A DNA stretch of 64,000 nucleotides from JBFMHP01 sp964557295. Its GTDB lineage: Bacteria; Pseudomonadota; Gammaproteobacteria; RBG-16-57-12. A program made the translations under genes and the position numbers. The notes below the pieces were generated by a model. The model had not been told where the DNA came from, made no database searches, and worked only from the letters and a program-made list of their open reading frames with translations. Below, in pieces: positions 50,480-59,413 of this stretch (position 1 is the first letter of the stretch; the number at the start of each line of letters is the position of its first letter). The stretch covers positions 6,672-70,671 of the forward strand of contig CAZKZP010000013.1 of NCBI GenBank assembly GCA_964557295.1. The letters are read 5' to 3'.

Positions 50480-51028
50480 ATGAAGATGAAATCGAGACTC
50501 GGCGCATGGGTGCTGCTGTTTGCCCTGGTTCTGCCCCTACCTCTGACGGCGGATCAGGATGGGAGAGAAGGACGGCTGTTCGTGCACCTGAAAACCAGCC
50601 TGAAACACGACGATGCGCAGATCTGCGTCGCGTATAACGTGATCTGGGCCGCCCTCAAGGAGGGCATGGCGGTCGATGTGTTGGTGGATGCCGATGCCAT
50701 CAATACCTTCAAGATGGGTTGGTTCTCGGACAAGGACTCCATCGAAGATTTCAGGATCCCCGAGAACCTGCGCAGCGCCCTCGCCCGGCAGCTGGGCATG
50801 CCTCTCGCCGAGGTGCCGAAGACCTACGGCGACTATCTCCTGCGGCTCCACCAGGAGGGCGCGCGCTTCTATGTGAACAAGGGCTTTCTCATCGTGGCCG
50901 GCATCGCGTCCGACCCCGACGCGGACATGGGCAAGCTCGCCGGTTACGCGAAGAAGATCTTCACGCCGGTTGCGCTCAAGCAGATGCTGGAGCTGAGACG
51001 GCAGGCCGATTTCGACTATACCTACTGA
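50480..51028 (+). CDS. Exported DsrE-like protein
   Basis: 182 aa with a Sec signal (MKMKSRLGAWVLLFALVLPLPLTA) and a DsrE/DsrF-like domain (LFVHLKTSLKHDDAQICVAYN, VDVLVDADAI). One Cys (QICVAYN) may carry sulfur. The start at 50480 follows GGAGG, 18 bases after merA. It may supply a thiol or persulfide in mercury handling; this is inference from position. Confidence 0.75.
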   Translation: MKMKSRLGAWVLLFALVLPLPLTADQDGREGRLFVHLKTSLKHDDAQICVAYNVIWAALKEGMAVDVLVDADAINTFKMGWFSDKDSIEDFRIPENLRSALARQLGMPLAEVPKTYGDYLLRLHQEGARFYVNKGFLIVAGIASDPDADMGKLAGYAKKIFTPVALKQMLELRRQADFDYTY

Positions 51029-51040
51029 GCGGGTCGAACC

Positions 51041-51376
51041 ATGTGGAGGAGACTCGGCGTGAGGATGGTCCGGATGGGCATGGGCGCTGTCATGTGCCTG
51101 GGGATCGCAACCGCGCTCGCCGCGGGCCCAATCTACCGCGTCCATGTCGACGGCCTGGCCTGTCCGTTCTGCGCCTACGGCATCGAGAAGAAGCTGGGTG
51201 AAATAGACGGCGTCGAGCGGGTGGAGACCGATATCGCCGCCGGTGCCGTCACCGTTATCATGGGCGAGGGCGTGCGGCTGGACGAGGCCGCGGCGGCCAG
51301 GGCGGTCCGCGAGGCGGGCTTCAGCATGCGCCGCCTGGAACGGGTCGGCCCCGCCTCGCCGGAGCCGGCGCGATGA
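51041..51376 (+). CDS. Exported heavy-metal-associated (HMA, MerP-like) protein
   Basis: 111 aa with an N-terminal signal-like segment (MGAVMCLGIATALAAG) and one HMA domain with C-x2-C in VDGLACPFCAYGIEKKLGEI. It probably binds a soft metal such as Hg(II) or Cu(I) in the periplasm. It lies 12 bases downstream of the DsrE-like gene and overlaps the NHL gene (ATGA). Confidence 0.85.
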   Translation: MWRRLGVRMVRMGMGAVMCLGIATALAAGPIYRVHVDGLACPFCAYGIEKKLGEIDGVERVETDIAAGAVTVIMGEGVRLDEAAAARAVREAGFSMRRLERVGPASPEPAR

Positions 51377-51744
51377 GGGCGGGGTGGCTCGCGCTCTGCC
51401 TGTGGGCCGGCGCCGCCGGGAGCGCGCCGATCACCTTCAACATCGCCCTGCCGGTCCACACGGGCGGCGGCCCCGGAGAGTTCCACGCCCCCGGCGGCGT
51501 GGCGGTCGCCGCCAACGGCGATCTATTCGTCGCCGATTTCTATAACCAACGCATCCAGAAATTCTCCGCTGATGGCGCGTTTCTGACGAGCTTCGGCGGG
51601 CAGCGGAGTGGCGCGGGCCAGTTCAACCATGCGTTCGCCGTCGCGGTCGCCGATGAGGGGATGGTTTTTGCAGTCGACTTCGGTAATAACCGGGTGGAAA
51701 AATGGCGACCGGCGACACCGATTACCGATAGCACGATGCCGTGA
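51373..51744 (+). CDS. Short NHL-repeat secreted protein
   Basis: 123 aa with a signal peptide and two to three NHL beta-propeller repeats (GGVAVAANGDLFVADFYNQR, VAVADEGMVFAVDFGNNRVE). It is much shorter than typical six-bladed NHL proteins, so it is probably truncated by a stop or frameshift; sequence to 51936 shows no clear continuation. Confidence 0.65.
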   Translation: MRAGWLALCLWAGAAGSAPITFNIALPVHTGGGPGEFHAPGGVAVAANGDLFVADFYNQRIQKFSADGAFLTSFGGQRSGAGQFNHAFAVAVADEGMVFAVDFGNNRVEKWRPATPITDSTMP

Positions 51745-51936
51745 GTCCGTTTGTTTACCACGGAGGATGCGGAGAATGTGGAACATGTCAGGGACCACCG
51801 CCGCCGGGACGTGGAAAGACACCGAACGAGGCGTTTCTCCGAAAATCGGTTTTCCCTGTGCCACTGTGGTGATTTATGAATTGTCCAGGCCACGGAAATT
51901 TACTGTATCTGCAACGAGCGTTAAGGAGACATAACC

Positions 51937-52179
51937 ATGATGGACATGATGAACGACGGGCCTGGTTGGTGGATGGGCGGTATGTGGCTGCTTTCCATCC
52001 TGTTCTGGATCTTGGTCATCGCCGGTACCGTGCTCGTCATCAAATGGTTGATGGATCGCGGCAAGGATGGCGAGAATGAGGCGCCGCTGGACATCTTGAA
52101 AAAACGCTATGCACGGGGCGAGATCGACCGGGAGACCTTCGAGCGGATGAAACGGGATATCGAAGGTGGAAACCCATGA
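51937..52179 (+). CDS. SHOCT-domain small membrane protein
   Basis: 80 aa: a Met/Trp-rich N-terminus, one transmembrane helix (MWLLSILFWILVIAGTVLVI) and a C-terminal SHOCT motif (LDILKKRYARGEIDRETFE). SHOCT proteins are common in metal-resistance loci, often beside copper or mercury genes. It overlaps the next start (ATGA). Confidence 0.85.
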   Translation: MMDMMNDGPGWWMGGMWLLSILFWILVIAGTVLVIKWLMDRGKDGENEAPLDILKKRYARGEIDRETFERMKRDIEGGNP

Positions 52180-52631
52180 GCCGGCATCGAAATCTGTTCC
52201 TCGGCCTCGGGTTGATTCTTGCCGGCATACTCGGTCTCACCCTTCTTTCCGAGCCCCGTTTCCCCATGACCGGAATGATGATGGGCGGCATGATGGACCG
52301 CGAAAGCATGCAGGAGATGATGAAAGCCATGATGGGTGCGCAACTGCCGCCGGGCGTCGACCCGGACGATCTTCCTGATTCACAATCGGACGGCGCACGA
52401 CTGCTTGTCCGGTATTGCGCCCAGTGTCATGACCTGCCCAGTCCGGGCATGCATACCGCGCAAGAGTGGCTGCCAGTGGTTGACCGCATGAACCGCCGCA
52501 TGCAGATGATGGGCGGTCGCGGCATGATGCGAATGATGCCTGATATCCAGGCTCCGACAGATCATGAATTACGGGTGCTCGTTGTCTATCTGCAGCAGAA
52601 CGCCCAGAAGCCTATAGACAAAACGCAGTAA
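52176..52631 (+). CDS. Membrane-anchored c-type cytochrome
   Basis: 151 aa with an uncleaved N-terminal anchor (LFLGLGLILAGILGLTLL), a Met-rich stretch (MTGMMMGGMMDRESMQEMMK), one heme-binding CAQCH and a Met ligand candidate in the RMNRRMQMM region. Met-rich segments suggest copper binding. It is the last gene of the mer-linked run. Confidence 0.82.
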   Translation: MSRHRNLFLGLGLILAGILGLTLLSEPRFPMTGMMMGGMMDRESMQEMMKAMMGAQLPPGVDPDDLPDSQSDGARLLVRYCAQCHDLPSPGMHTAQEWLPVVDRMNRRMQMMGGRGMMRMMPDIQAPTDHELRVLVVYLQQNAQKPIDKTQ

Positions 52632-52722
52632 TCGGATTTGGATACATCTGCATGCTTACAGTGCCATGCGTTGTCCGATCCCTCGCAACACACGTCTGCC
52701 ACCACCGGCTCTGTCTGGCACA

Positions 52723-52936
52723 TAGAGTCGTTGGGAACCGGGGTGCATACCGCCATCACATCGGGGTAGTAATAGGCATCCTCAGTCTTCACTTTCATGT
52801 CAGAGATATAGACGGAGCAGGGGGTGTTTTTCAGGTAGGTCGACAACTTTTTCTGAATGATTGAGGAAATCTTGTTGTGACCTGAGCTGCCGCCGACCAT
52901 CGCCTCAATTCGTCCTTTCACGAACTCATGCCGAAC
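52723..52936 (-). pseudogene. Uma2-family nuclease fragment
   Basis: RHEFVKGRIEAMVGGSSGHN... to YYPDVMAVCTP matches the first half of Uma2 (DUF820) proteins, then becomes unrelated Cys-rich sequence. The 5' end is cut by an IS66 fragment. A broken remnant. Confidence 0.6.
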
Positions 52937-53135
52937 GTCGCCAATCTCTTCAACCTGATTGAAACGGCAAAGGCCAATGGGCAAGAGTCCTATGCCTATC
53001 TTCGTTATGTTTTCAAAGAGCTGCCCAACGCATCGAGCGTTGAAGATATCGGGGCGCTTTTGCCTTGGAGTGTGGATGCGGAAACAATAGCGGTCTGCTA
53101 GATCTTGCTCAAGGTGGGGTTTGTCGATCGCTTAC
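52930..53135 (+). mobile_element. IS66-family fragment (TnpC C-terminus and right end)
   Basis: A start-less frame reads NVANLFNLIETAKANG, YLRYVFKELPNA and VEDIGALLPWSVD to a TAG at 53099-53101, the typical TnpC C-terminus. The sequence ends GATCGCTTAC, the complement of the GTAAGCG start of IS66 inverted repeats, at 53135. The rest of the IS is absent. Confidence 0.78.
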
Positions 53136-53146
53136 GAGTATTCGGC

Positions 53147-53296
53147 TTAGATTGATAGTTGTTCATCCAGTTTCAGCGGTTCCATTTTACCTAATAACAC
53201 TTCGCCTGGCTGGCGTTCAACAGCGATAGCGCCCTTCTCAATGCGGTAGCTCAAATAACAAATATGTCTTGGAGGATGAATTCGACCTATTTCCAT
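53147..53296 (-). CDS. Small ORF overlapping the end of the RES toxin gene
   Basis: 49 aa (MEIGRIHPPRHICYLSYR... to LDEQLSI) starting inside the stop region of the RES gene. It is coupled by position and has a regular amino-acid composition, but I do not recognise it and no ribosome site is clear. Confidence 0.4.
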   Translation of the reverse strand: MEIGRIHPPRHICYLSYRIEKGAIAVERQPGEVLLGKMEPLKLDEQLSI

Positions 53297-53751
53297 AGTC
53301 GCGCATCAAAGCTGAATGCTACCGGGTCATTGATAGTAATTTTGCTGAAATCAGGATGTATGGGGTTTAGGAGATAGTTTCTCTCGCCTGGGATGATCGC
53401 TGATGGCACACCAAGTACGGCAGAGGCCGCCGACTTAGCCCAATCGCTGCCTATATTTTTAGTCCCTACCCCTGGCGGCATACTTCGCCATCGCTTAGGC
53501 AAAGTTGCAATGGCATCAACCTCAAGGATGAGGCTTTTGGGAATAGATATCTCAAACGAAACGAATTTGATTTGTTTTGCTTCTTCTTGAAGATGCACGA
53601 ATACTTCCAGTGCCGCCAAGGCATGTGTTTCGGAACAGTAGACCAAGGAAGTCATCTGATGATGCCAGCGGCCACTGGCAAATTGACTCCCCTGGCCGGT
53701 AAAAGCTTGCTTTTTATGCTTGGCTTTTGCGATCCGAACGGCTCTTATCAT
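53287..53751 (-). CDS. RES-domain toxin (NAD-degrading type)
   Basis: A 154-aa RES protein: SQFASGRWHHQMTSLVYCSE and ALAALEVFVHL near the N-terminus, SAVLGVPSAIIPGERNYLLNP near the end. RES toxins degrade NAD or modify targets with ADP-ribose. It overlaps the Xre-type antitoxin upstream (ATGA). Confidence 0.9.
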   Translation of the reverse strand: MIRAVRIAKAKHKKQAFTGQGSQFASGRWHHQMTSLVYCSETHALAALEVFVHLQEEAKQIKFVSFEISIPKSLILEVDAIATLPKRWRSMPPGVGTKNIGSDWAKSAASAVLGVPSAIIPGERNYLLNPIHPDFSKITINDPVAFSFDARLWK

Positions 53752-54194
53752 GAATAGATACCGTATTCGATGCGATAGAGCAGTTCCTCGACCTCGCGGG
53801 CTCCCGCCTCGTTTTTCATAAGCTCAAGGGGAGTTCTTTCGCCCAGCCCAGATTGCGGACGATGTAACCAACGTTTGGCGGACTCTTTGTCTTCCAGGAC
53901 CTCTTCGGCCAGCGCGAAGATTCGGGCGATGCGGTAAAGGCGATCGCTTACATTCGCATCCATATGCTCACGGGGCTCTTTTCTATAGCGCCCGAGCCAT
54001 TTGATGCTCACCCCCAGGGTTGAAGAATAGTCATCATCCCCCAACGCCATCTGCTTTTGGAGGAAAAATACAGATCTAGTGGGAAACCCCTGCTGGATCA
54101 GGTCAGCCAGATCGAGGGCTGTTTTGGCCTGTTTTCCGAGCAACTTAGGACCCCCAAGGATGTCAGTAATGTCTTTTTCCGCTAACATAGGCAT
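53748..54194 (-). CDS. Xre/MbcA/ParS-type antitoxin
   Basis: A 148-aa antitoxin with an Xre-like N-terminal part and the MbcA/ParS toxin-binding domain (RIARIFALAEEVLEDKESAKRW as key region, then LMKNEAGAREVEELLYRI). It neutralises the RES toxin and represses the operon. The start is preceded by an inverted-repeat operator. Confidence 0.9.
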   Translation of the reverse strand: MPMLAEKDITDILGGPKLLGKQAKTALDLADLIQQGFPTRSVFFLQKQMALGDDDYSSTLGVSIKWLGRYRKEPREHMDANVSDRLYRIARIFALAEEVLEDKESAKRWLHRPQSGLGERTPLELMKNEAGAREVEELLYRIEYGIYS

Positions 54195-54210
54195 TCTCCT
54201 GAAATGGACG

Positions 54211-54234
54211 ATTGTCTACATTATAGCGGACAAT
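54211..54234 (-). promoter_or_regulatory. Promoter/operator of the Xre-RES operon
   Basis: Inverted repeat ATTGTC-N12-GACAAT encloses a minus-strand TATAAT -10 box (54220-54225), 26 bases before the start. It fits antitoxin autorepression. Confidence 0.55.
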
Positions 54235-54401
54235 TGACCATTATTCATTAGAAATATATTCCCGCTTTCTATATGAAGTCCAAGCGGAAAGAATTGCTTG
54301 ATGAGAACCGGTTGCTCCGCCAACAAAACATGCCGGTAGCGGTGGCGCTGGCGTCGATGCCCGTATCGACGGTGTGGATGTCCTGCGAGGTATTTCCGAG
54401 A

Positions 54402-55027
54402 TCAATCAACCCCTGCTAAGCCTGTGGCCTGCACGCCTGAGCCAAGAAAACCCGGCGTGCCTAATGTTCCTTGTCCTTTTACGCCAGCTCCCATTTGAAA
54501 GGTATTCGCCGTATGACTGGTATTCTTCGCCCCTCCACCCGCCTTTATTTGATGGTCAAAACCAAGTTCGCTCAAAAGCTGCAGCATTTCCGCTTTTTCG
54601 GACGACTGATCCCTGCCGAAGTCCTGGCCACTTGCATTGCTCCTGGTGACGGCCCGCCCTATGGCCTGAGTGAGTGACTCATTGGTGCTGTGCGATTGCC
54701 GGATGGCATCATCCACGGTGACGGTTCGCCCGGAATTGTCACCAACCCTAACCGACTGCGAAAGCGCATTTTTCGCAGTATACGTCTGTGTGAGATTCTT
54801 GTTGGAAAAGCTTCCCATCACGGTATTGATATCCATCGGATCGGTCGTCACCGCATTGCCCGCCCCGGCCGACGCCTGAACATGCCCCTGCCCGACCGAA
54901 ATTGAAGGCATCAAGCTTTCGTTGGCAAGCCCCTTGTTCCCACAGGCGCGGCACAACGCAGTCGTTGGTGTAATTCGCCAGCCCCGCCTTGAGGTTCGGG
55001 TCCGTGATATTGAGCTTGGTGGCATCG
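54402..55027 (-). pseudogene. Conjugative transfer TraG-like fragment, frameshifted
   Basis: One frame reads DATKLNITDPNLKAGLANYT and NDCVVP, then shifts near 54920 into VQASAGAGNAVTTDP, SSEKAEMLQLLSELGFD and AGGGAKNTSHTANTFQMG. This resembles the periplasmic part of F-type TraG mating-pair proteins. Both ends are missing; the 5' end abuts the glucoamylase gene. No other tra gene is present, so this is a relic of a conjugative element. 54235-54401 contains only further out-of-frame remnant. Confidence 0.6.
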
Positions 55028-57064
55028 TTAATCAGCGCGGTTCTGGAACAGCACGTTGCTGCGGTACTTGAGTATCGCCGGATGTTCGCAGCTGGGGCAC
55101 TTGCTCAGTTCCTCGCGTCGATTCAGATACTCCTGCACCGCCGTAATGAACTCGGCGTGACTCCAGGTCAGCGGCGAGACCGAGACCGCGGTCCCGCTCG
55201 CCGGATCGATCTGTTCCGGCAGGACCCCCGAGGGCAAGGCCCGCTGCGTGCACCAAAGAAGAGTGGGGAGTGCCTCGTCCAGCTCCTGCTGGGTCGTCGC
55301 CCGCGCCATCAGGTAACGGACATACCACAGACTGGCGATGATCCAGGGATTGCCCGGCACGGCGGCTGAGGGCGGCTGGCTCGCCTGATAGGTGTCATGT
55401 TCATAGCGGGCGAGGCCGCCGATCGGGGTTCTACACCACAGGCCGTCACGTACCGCTTGCATGGTGGCGGCCACCCGCTCGTCCCGCCCCGGGAACACAC
55501 GGAAGGCAAAGAGGGCATAGAGGCTGGCATCCAGTGCGGGATCGGCCTGCTTGCGACCCTCTCGGTCCCAGGTTATACCACGCAGAAAACGGCCTCGCTC
55601 CGAGTCATACAGATGATGCAGGAGCGCCTCCCGGTATGCTTCCGCCGCCGCTTCATAACGCCCGGCGTGTTCCATCTCGCCGAATGCGCCTGTGAAGCGC
55701 GCCGCCGCCCTGAGTCCCGCGATCACCGCACAAACGGTGTACGTGTGCACCCCCAGACGCTCTTCCCACAGGTCGTAGGAAGGCAGGGGGAGGCCGGTGA
55801 CGGGGTCGCGATAGCGGCATAAGAACTCCGCGGCGTTCTTGATGAGGGGTCGATAGAGCGGTTTGATGAACTCGATGTCCCGCTGGCGGGCGAAATGGGC
55901 CCATAGCGCCCACAGCACCAAGCCGGTTTCATCCTCCTGGATGGGGAGGCGGCCGCCACCGGCTGCGGGCCAGGGATGCCAGGAGCTTCCCAACGACCCG
56001 TCCGGGTTGTACTTGTGCAGGAAATAGCCCTCATCGGTTATGAGCCGGGCGCAGAGTTCGAAGAACCGGCGCGCCGGTACGTGGTAGCCGGCGAGGCTCA
56101 TGGCGTGGGTAATGAGCGCGCCGTCGCGAGGCCAGACACAGCTGTAGGTGTCGCGGTTGAAATACAGGATGTCCGTGTCGTTGGCGGCGGTGATCGCACC
56201 GTTGTCGTCGACGTTAGTACGTGTGATCAGGAGGCTGCGCCGGTAGAGTCTGACCACGGGCTGAGGCAGGCCGTCGAAGTTGAGCGCCTCCTTGTCCAGC
56301 CACAGCCGCCAGTAATCGGCGGTGCGCTTGAGAAAACCGCCTGGCCCCCGTTTCACCACCAGCGCGTTGATCCGGCGTACCGCCTTCCAGTCACAGCCGG
56401 CGGCGATCCAGCAATAGGCGATAGCCATTCCACCCGCCGGCACTGTCAAATGTGCCGCGAAGACGGAATCCACCGAGCCCTGGGCAATGGGGTTTCCGGA
56501 GAGGCGGCCATCCTCGGCGTCGGCCCACGTCCCCTTCAGGCCGCGGACGCGCTTGACCCCGGTGGCAAACTGATCGAGACCCACCGTATCCCGGGATTGC
56601 GCATTGAGCAGGAAGTAGCGCTGGCCCTTGTAATGGAGCAACGCCTTCTCGTCAGGCTTGTAGCCGGCGGTATCCCCGATGTCGGTGCCGGAGATGGAGA
56701 GGTCATGGTGGAAGAACAGCCTTGCCTCACGGGGACGGCCCGCAAGGTCGGTGACGGTCGCCTCACGCACCCACAACGCCTCGTGGAAATCCACGGCATC
56801 GCGGAACACGAGCTCAATCCCGAGCCCCGGATGACGAAAGAACAGCCGGGCCACCAGGGTGTCCGCCTCATAGTCCAGTGTCCGCTCCCAGCCCGGGTCC
56901 GTGAGCCATTGAAAGACACCATCGATCCACAATCCGACCCTGCAGGGGTACCCGTGCAGGTGGTTTTCCATTCCCACCCCGGGATAGTAGAGGTCGCTGA
57001 TCAGCCCGTTGCGGTCATAGGCCACCAGCAGGGAGCCATTTCCCAGGGGAACGTCGCGTGGCAT
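55028..57064 (-). CDS. GH15 glucoamylase-like glycoside hydrolase
   Basis: A 678-aa cytoplasmic-type enzyme (no signal peptide). An N-terminal beta-sandwich (1-250) is followed by an (alpha/alpha)6 barrel with YSCVWPRDGALI, the active-site Glu segment QEDETGLVLWALW and a second acid SPLTWSHAEFITA. It hydrolyses alpha-glucans or trehalose-like sugars. It has a Cys pair near the C-terminus (CPSCEHP). Context does not indicate a substrate. Confidence 0.92.
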   Translation of the reverse strand: MPRDVPLGNGSLLVAYDRNGLISDLYYPGVGMENHLHGYPCRVGLWIDGVFQWLTDPGWERTLDYEADTLVARLFFRHPGLGIELVFRDAVDFHEALWVREATVTDLAGRPREARLFFHHDLSISGTDIGDTAGYKPDEKALLHYKGQRYFLLNAQSRDTVGLDQFATGVKRVRGLKGTWADAEDGRLSGNPIAQGSVDSVFAAHLTVPAGGMAIAYCWIAAGCDWKAVRRINALVVKRGPGGFLKRTADYWRLWLDKEALNFDGLPQPVVRLYRRSLLITRTNVDDNGAITAANDTDILYFNRDTYSCVWPRDGALITHAMSLAGYHVPARRFFELCARLITDEGYFLHKYNPDGSLGSSWHPWPAAGGGRLPIQEDETGLVLWALWAHFARQRDIEFIKPLYRPLIKNAAEFLCRYRDPVTGLPLPSYDLWEERLGVHTYTVCAVIAGLRAAARFTGAFGEMEHAGRYEAAAEAYREALLHHLYDSERGRFLRGITWDREGRKQADPALDASLYALFAFRVFPGRDERVAATMQAVRDGLWCRTPIGGLARYEHDTYQASQPPSAAVPGNPWIIASLWYVRYLMARATTQQELDEALPTLLWCTQRALPSGVLPEQIDPASGTAVSVSPLTWSHAEFITAVQEYLNRREELSKCPSCEHPAILKYRSNVLFQNRAD

Positions 57065-57083
57065 GTCAGCGCGTTCGCGCCGG

Positions 57084-57359
57084 TTACCGGGGAAGGTTCG
57101 CCTTGAGTGCGATACCGATATTCTTCATATTCGTGGGATCCCTGTCCGGATGATAGGCGATCTCGATGATCTCCCATTTCGCCAATTCGGCGCTGGGCAC
57201 TGTCGCGACATAATGCCCCTTGCCTCGGGCGTCGGATGTAAAGGAATAATCCCCTTCGCCTAGGACAAGCTTATGTCCCTCGGTCGCCAGAGCAAGCCCG
57301 TCAAAGCCTCCCAAAGCTATGGCCAGTAACCCTGCGTAAAACCAATTGTGAATACGCAT
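57084..57359 (-). CDS. Small exported hypothetical protein
   Basis: 91 aa with a Sec signal (FYAGLLAIALGGFDGLALA) and a short conserved-looking domain (KLVLGEGDYSFTSDARGKGHY, WEIIEIAYHPDRD). It ends 20 bases before the glucoamylase start. Family not recognised. The following 57360-57696 has no gene that I can support. Confidence 0.6.
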   Translation of the reverse strand: MRIHNWFYAGLLAIALGGFDGLALATEGHKLVLGEGDYSFTSDARGKGHYVATVPSAELAKWEIIEIAYHPDRDPTNMKNIGIALKANLPR

Positions 57360-57696
57360 ATGACTGTCTCCTCGCATCCGGTAACCCCAGGTATCCTGAG
57401 GAGATGAATCGCCGGCCGCGCTCCGGCGTTCCCTGACCACGTACATCGCCGATACCACTGTCTGATCACGCAGGTAAGTGTAGTACCAGACGGAGGCCAA
57501 CGCAGCCAAATTCCATCCGTTGCGACAACCCATGTGCTTTGGTCTCACACAAGACCGCGCCTGGGCCACGTAATTGCGAAGCGCAGGAGGGTGTAGCACC
57601 CGATTTGCGTCTGTAAGAAAACGACGTGTGGCGCAGACGAAACAAATGCATGAATCAGCCGGTGTCATTGCAACCAAGCCAACGGAGCCCATCAAG

Positions 57697-58254
57697 ATGA
57701 TCGACTATGTCTTCCATACACCTGAAACCGCACCTGAGGGCGCTCGGCCCGTGCTCGAAGGTGCGCTGAAAACGCTGGGGTTCGTTCCCAATCTTTATGC
57801 GGGACTCGCCAATGCGCCCGCAGCCCTCGGTGCCTATGTCGCCATTGCGGCTCAATTCGACAGGACCAGCCTCGACCCGCGCGAGAGGCAGGTGGTCTTG
57901 CTCACGGCCAGCGTGATCAACGGTTGCGACTACTGCGTCGCCGCCCACTCCATGATCGCGAAGAAAATGGCCGGGGTGTCCGAGGACGAGGTTGCCGCCA
58001 TCCGCGCCGGACGTGCGCCGTCGGATGCGCGGCGAAAGGCGCTGTGGGCGCTGACCAAGGCCATTGTCGAGGAACGCGGCTGGGTCGGGGATCATCCGGC
58101 TTTTGCGGACTTTCTCAATGCGGGATATACCCCGAATCAGGCGCTGGAAGTGGTACTGGGCGTTACCCAGAAGACCTTGAGCAATTACGCCAACCATCTG
58201 CTCAAGACACCCCTCGATCCGCCCATGGAAGGTGAACGCTGGCGGCAAGGTTGA
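57697..58254 (+). CDS. AhpD-like / carboxymuconolactone decarboxylase family protein
   Basis: A 185-aa peroxidase-related protein with the active-site ASVINGCDYCVAAHSMIAKK (C-x2-C and His). AhpD-type proteins reduce peroxiredoxin partners or act as alkyl hydroperoxidases. The ATG at 57697 is chosen over earlier in-frame starts because it begins the conserved domain. A glutaredoxin gene follows. Confidence 0.88.
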   Translation: MIDYVFHTPETAPEGARPVLEGALKTLGFVPNLYAGLANAPAALGAYVAIAAQFDRTSLDPRERQVVLLTASVINGCDYCVAAHSMIAKKMAGVSEDEVAAIRAGRAPSDARRKALWALTKAIVEERGWVGDHPAFADFLNAGYTPNQALEVVLGVTQKTLSNYANHLLKTPLDPPMEGERWRQG

Positions 58255-58328
58255 GCAATATGACGATATCCGGCGTGCGGTTCCGATGGCCGCATGCCGC
58301 ATAGATCGCAGAAATAAAGGAGGACACG

Positions 58329-58586
58329 ATGGCAAAGGTTACGATGTACGGCACCCGGTCATGCCCCTTCTGTCTTCTGGCCGAGGCGCATCTCAAGCAA
58401 AAAGGCATCAGCCACGTTGACAAGATTCTGGTCAATATTCAATCCAGCGCTCTGGCCGAGATGGTCACACGGAGCGGAAGGAAAACCGTACCGCAAATAT
58501 TCGTCGGTGATGTCCATGTCGGCGGTTACGACGACTTGGTCGATCTGGATCGCGCGGGGCGGCTGGATCAGCTGCTGGCGGCCTGA
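58329..58586 (+). CDS. grxC: Glutaredoxin 3 (GrxC type)
   Basis: An 85-aa dithiol glutaredoxin with active site SCPFCLLAEAHL, cis-Pro motif TVPQIF and GGYDDL. It reduces protein disulfides using glutathione. Its end overlaps the converging downstream gene by 19 bases. AAGGAGGAC precedes the start. Confidence 0.93.
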   Translation: MAKVTMYGTRSCPFCLLAEAHLKQKGISHVDKILVNIQSSALAEMVTRSGRKTVPQIFVGDVHVGGYDDLVDLDRAGRLDQLLAA

Positions 58587-59404
58587 TCACTCCCACGGCC
58601 CGCGGCCCGCAGCCAAGGCCGGTTATGGCCAAGCGCCGCGGCCACCGCCTTCAGCTGTTGCTCGATGTCGATCGTCATGTAGCCGGTAATTTCGAGCCGG
58701 CGATCCTCGAACACATCCTCGCCGGGATGTGCGTCGATCCATGCGCTCAGCACCCGGTCACGCTGACGCAGTAGGTTTTCGATCTGCGGGCGGAACAGTA
58801 TCAGCATGGAGGTGATCCACAGGTTCACCGGCCACGATGGCTTGGCGTGGTCGATCTTGAACCGGTCGAGCATGGCGATGACATCCTCGGCCTCGTACCA
58901 TGCCTCGCCCGTGACCCAGCGGTTGGTGGCGAACAGCCCGATGGGAAAGCCGTATGCGTCCATGGAAATGCCAATCAGGTGCGAGAGCGCGTCTGTTCCT
59001 TCGGGCCACGGCTCGGAACCGTCATAAGGCACGGGCACCGTGCCCGCCGGCATGCCCGGCTGGCGCAAGAATGTGTGAAAATGTCCGTGCTCGCCGGTAT
59101 CGGCACGATGGGCGTGGTAGTAATACTGGCTATGGCTGTCGGTGTCATGCACATCGTCCTTCGGGTAATGCTCGAACTCGTAGAACTCACCTTGCCCCCG
59201 CAGCAGCTCGCCGACGATATTAAGACCGGCCTTGCCCAGCACTCGATGGCATTCCAGGATCTGCGATCCGGCCTCTGCCATGCGTTCGAGCCGCTCGCGC
59301 GGCAGCATGGTGAAATCAGCGGTTTCCATGTTTGGATCCGAAGGCGGGCCAAAGCGACGAGGCCCCAACCACGCCTCGTCGCCCCAGGTTTGCTGCCAAC
59401 CCAC
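58568..59404 (-). CDS. Conserved hypothetical protein
   Basis: A 278-aa soluble protein, rich in His and Trp (FYEFEHYPKDDVHDTDSHSQ, YYHAHRADTGEHGHFHTFLR). The His/Asp clustering suggests metal binding. It may belong to a DUF (DUF6969 comes to mind), but I cannot confirm this. The true start could be the ATG at 59329 (METADFTMLP), since the first 25 residues look non-conserved. Confidence 0.65.
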   Translation of the reverse strand: MGWQQTWGDEAWLGPRRFGPPSDPNMETADFTMLPRERLERMAEAGSQILECHRVLGKAGLNIVGELLRGQGEFYEFEHYPKDDVHDTDSHSQYYYHAHRADTGEHGHFHTFLRQPGMPAGTVPVPYDGSEPWPEGTDALSHLIGISMDAYGFPIGLFATNRWVTGEAWYEAEDVIAMLDRFKIDHAKPSWPVNLWITSMLILFRPQIENLLRQRDRVLSAWIDAHPGEDVFEDRRLEITGYMTIDIEQQLKAVAAALGHNRPWLRAAGRGSDQAASS

Positions 59405-59413
59405 TACCCACGA

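Noticed and set aside
49011..50507. 498-codon ORF antisense to merA
   Set aside because: It is a shadow of a high-GC gene; merA has complete motifs on the other strand.
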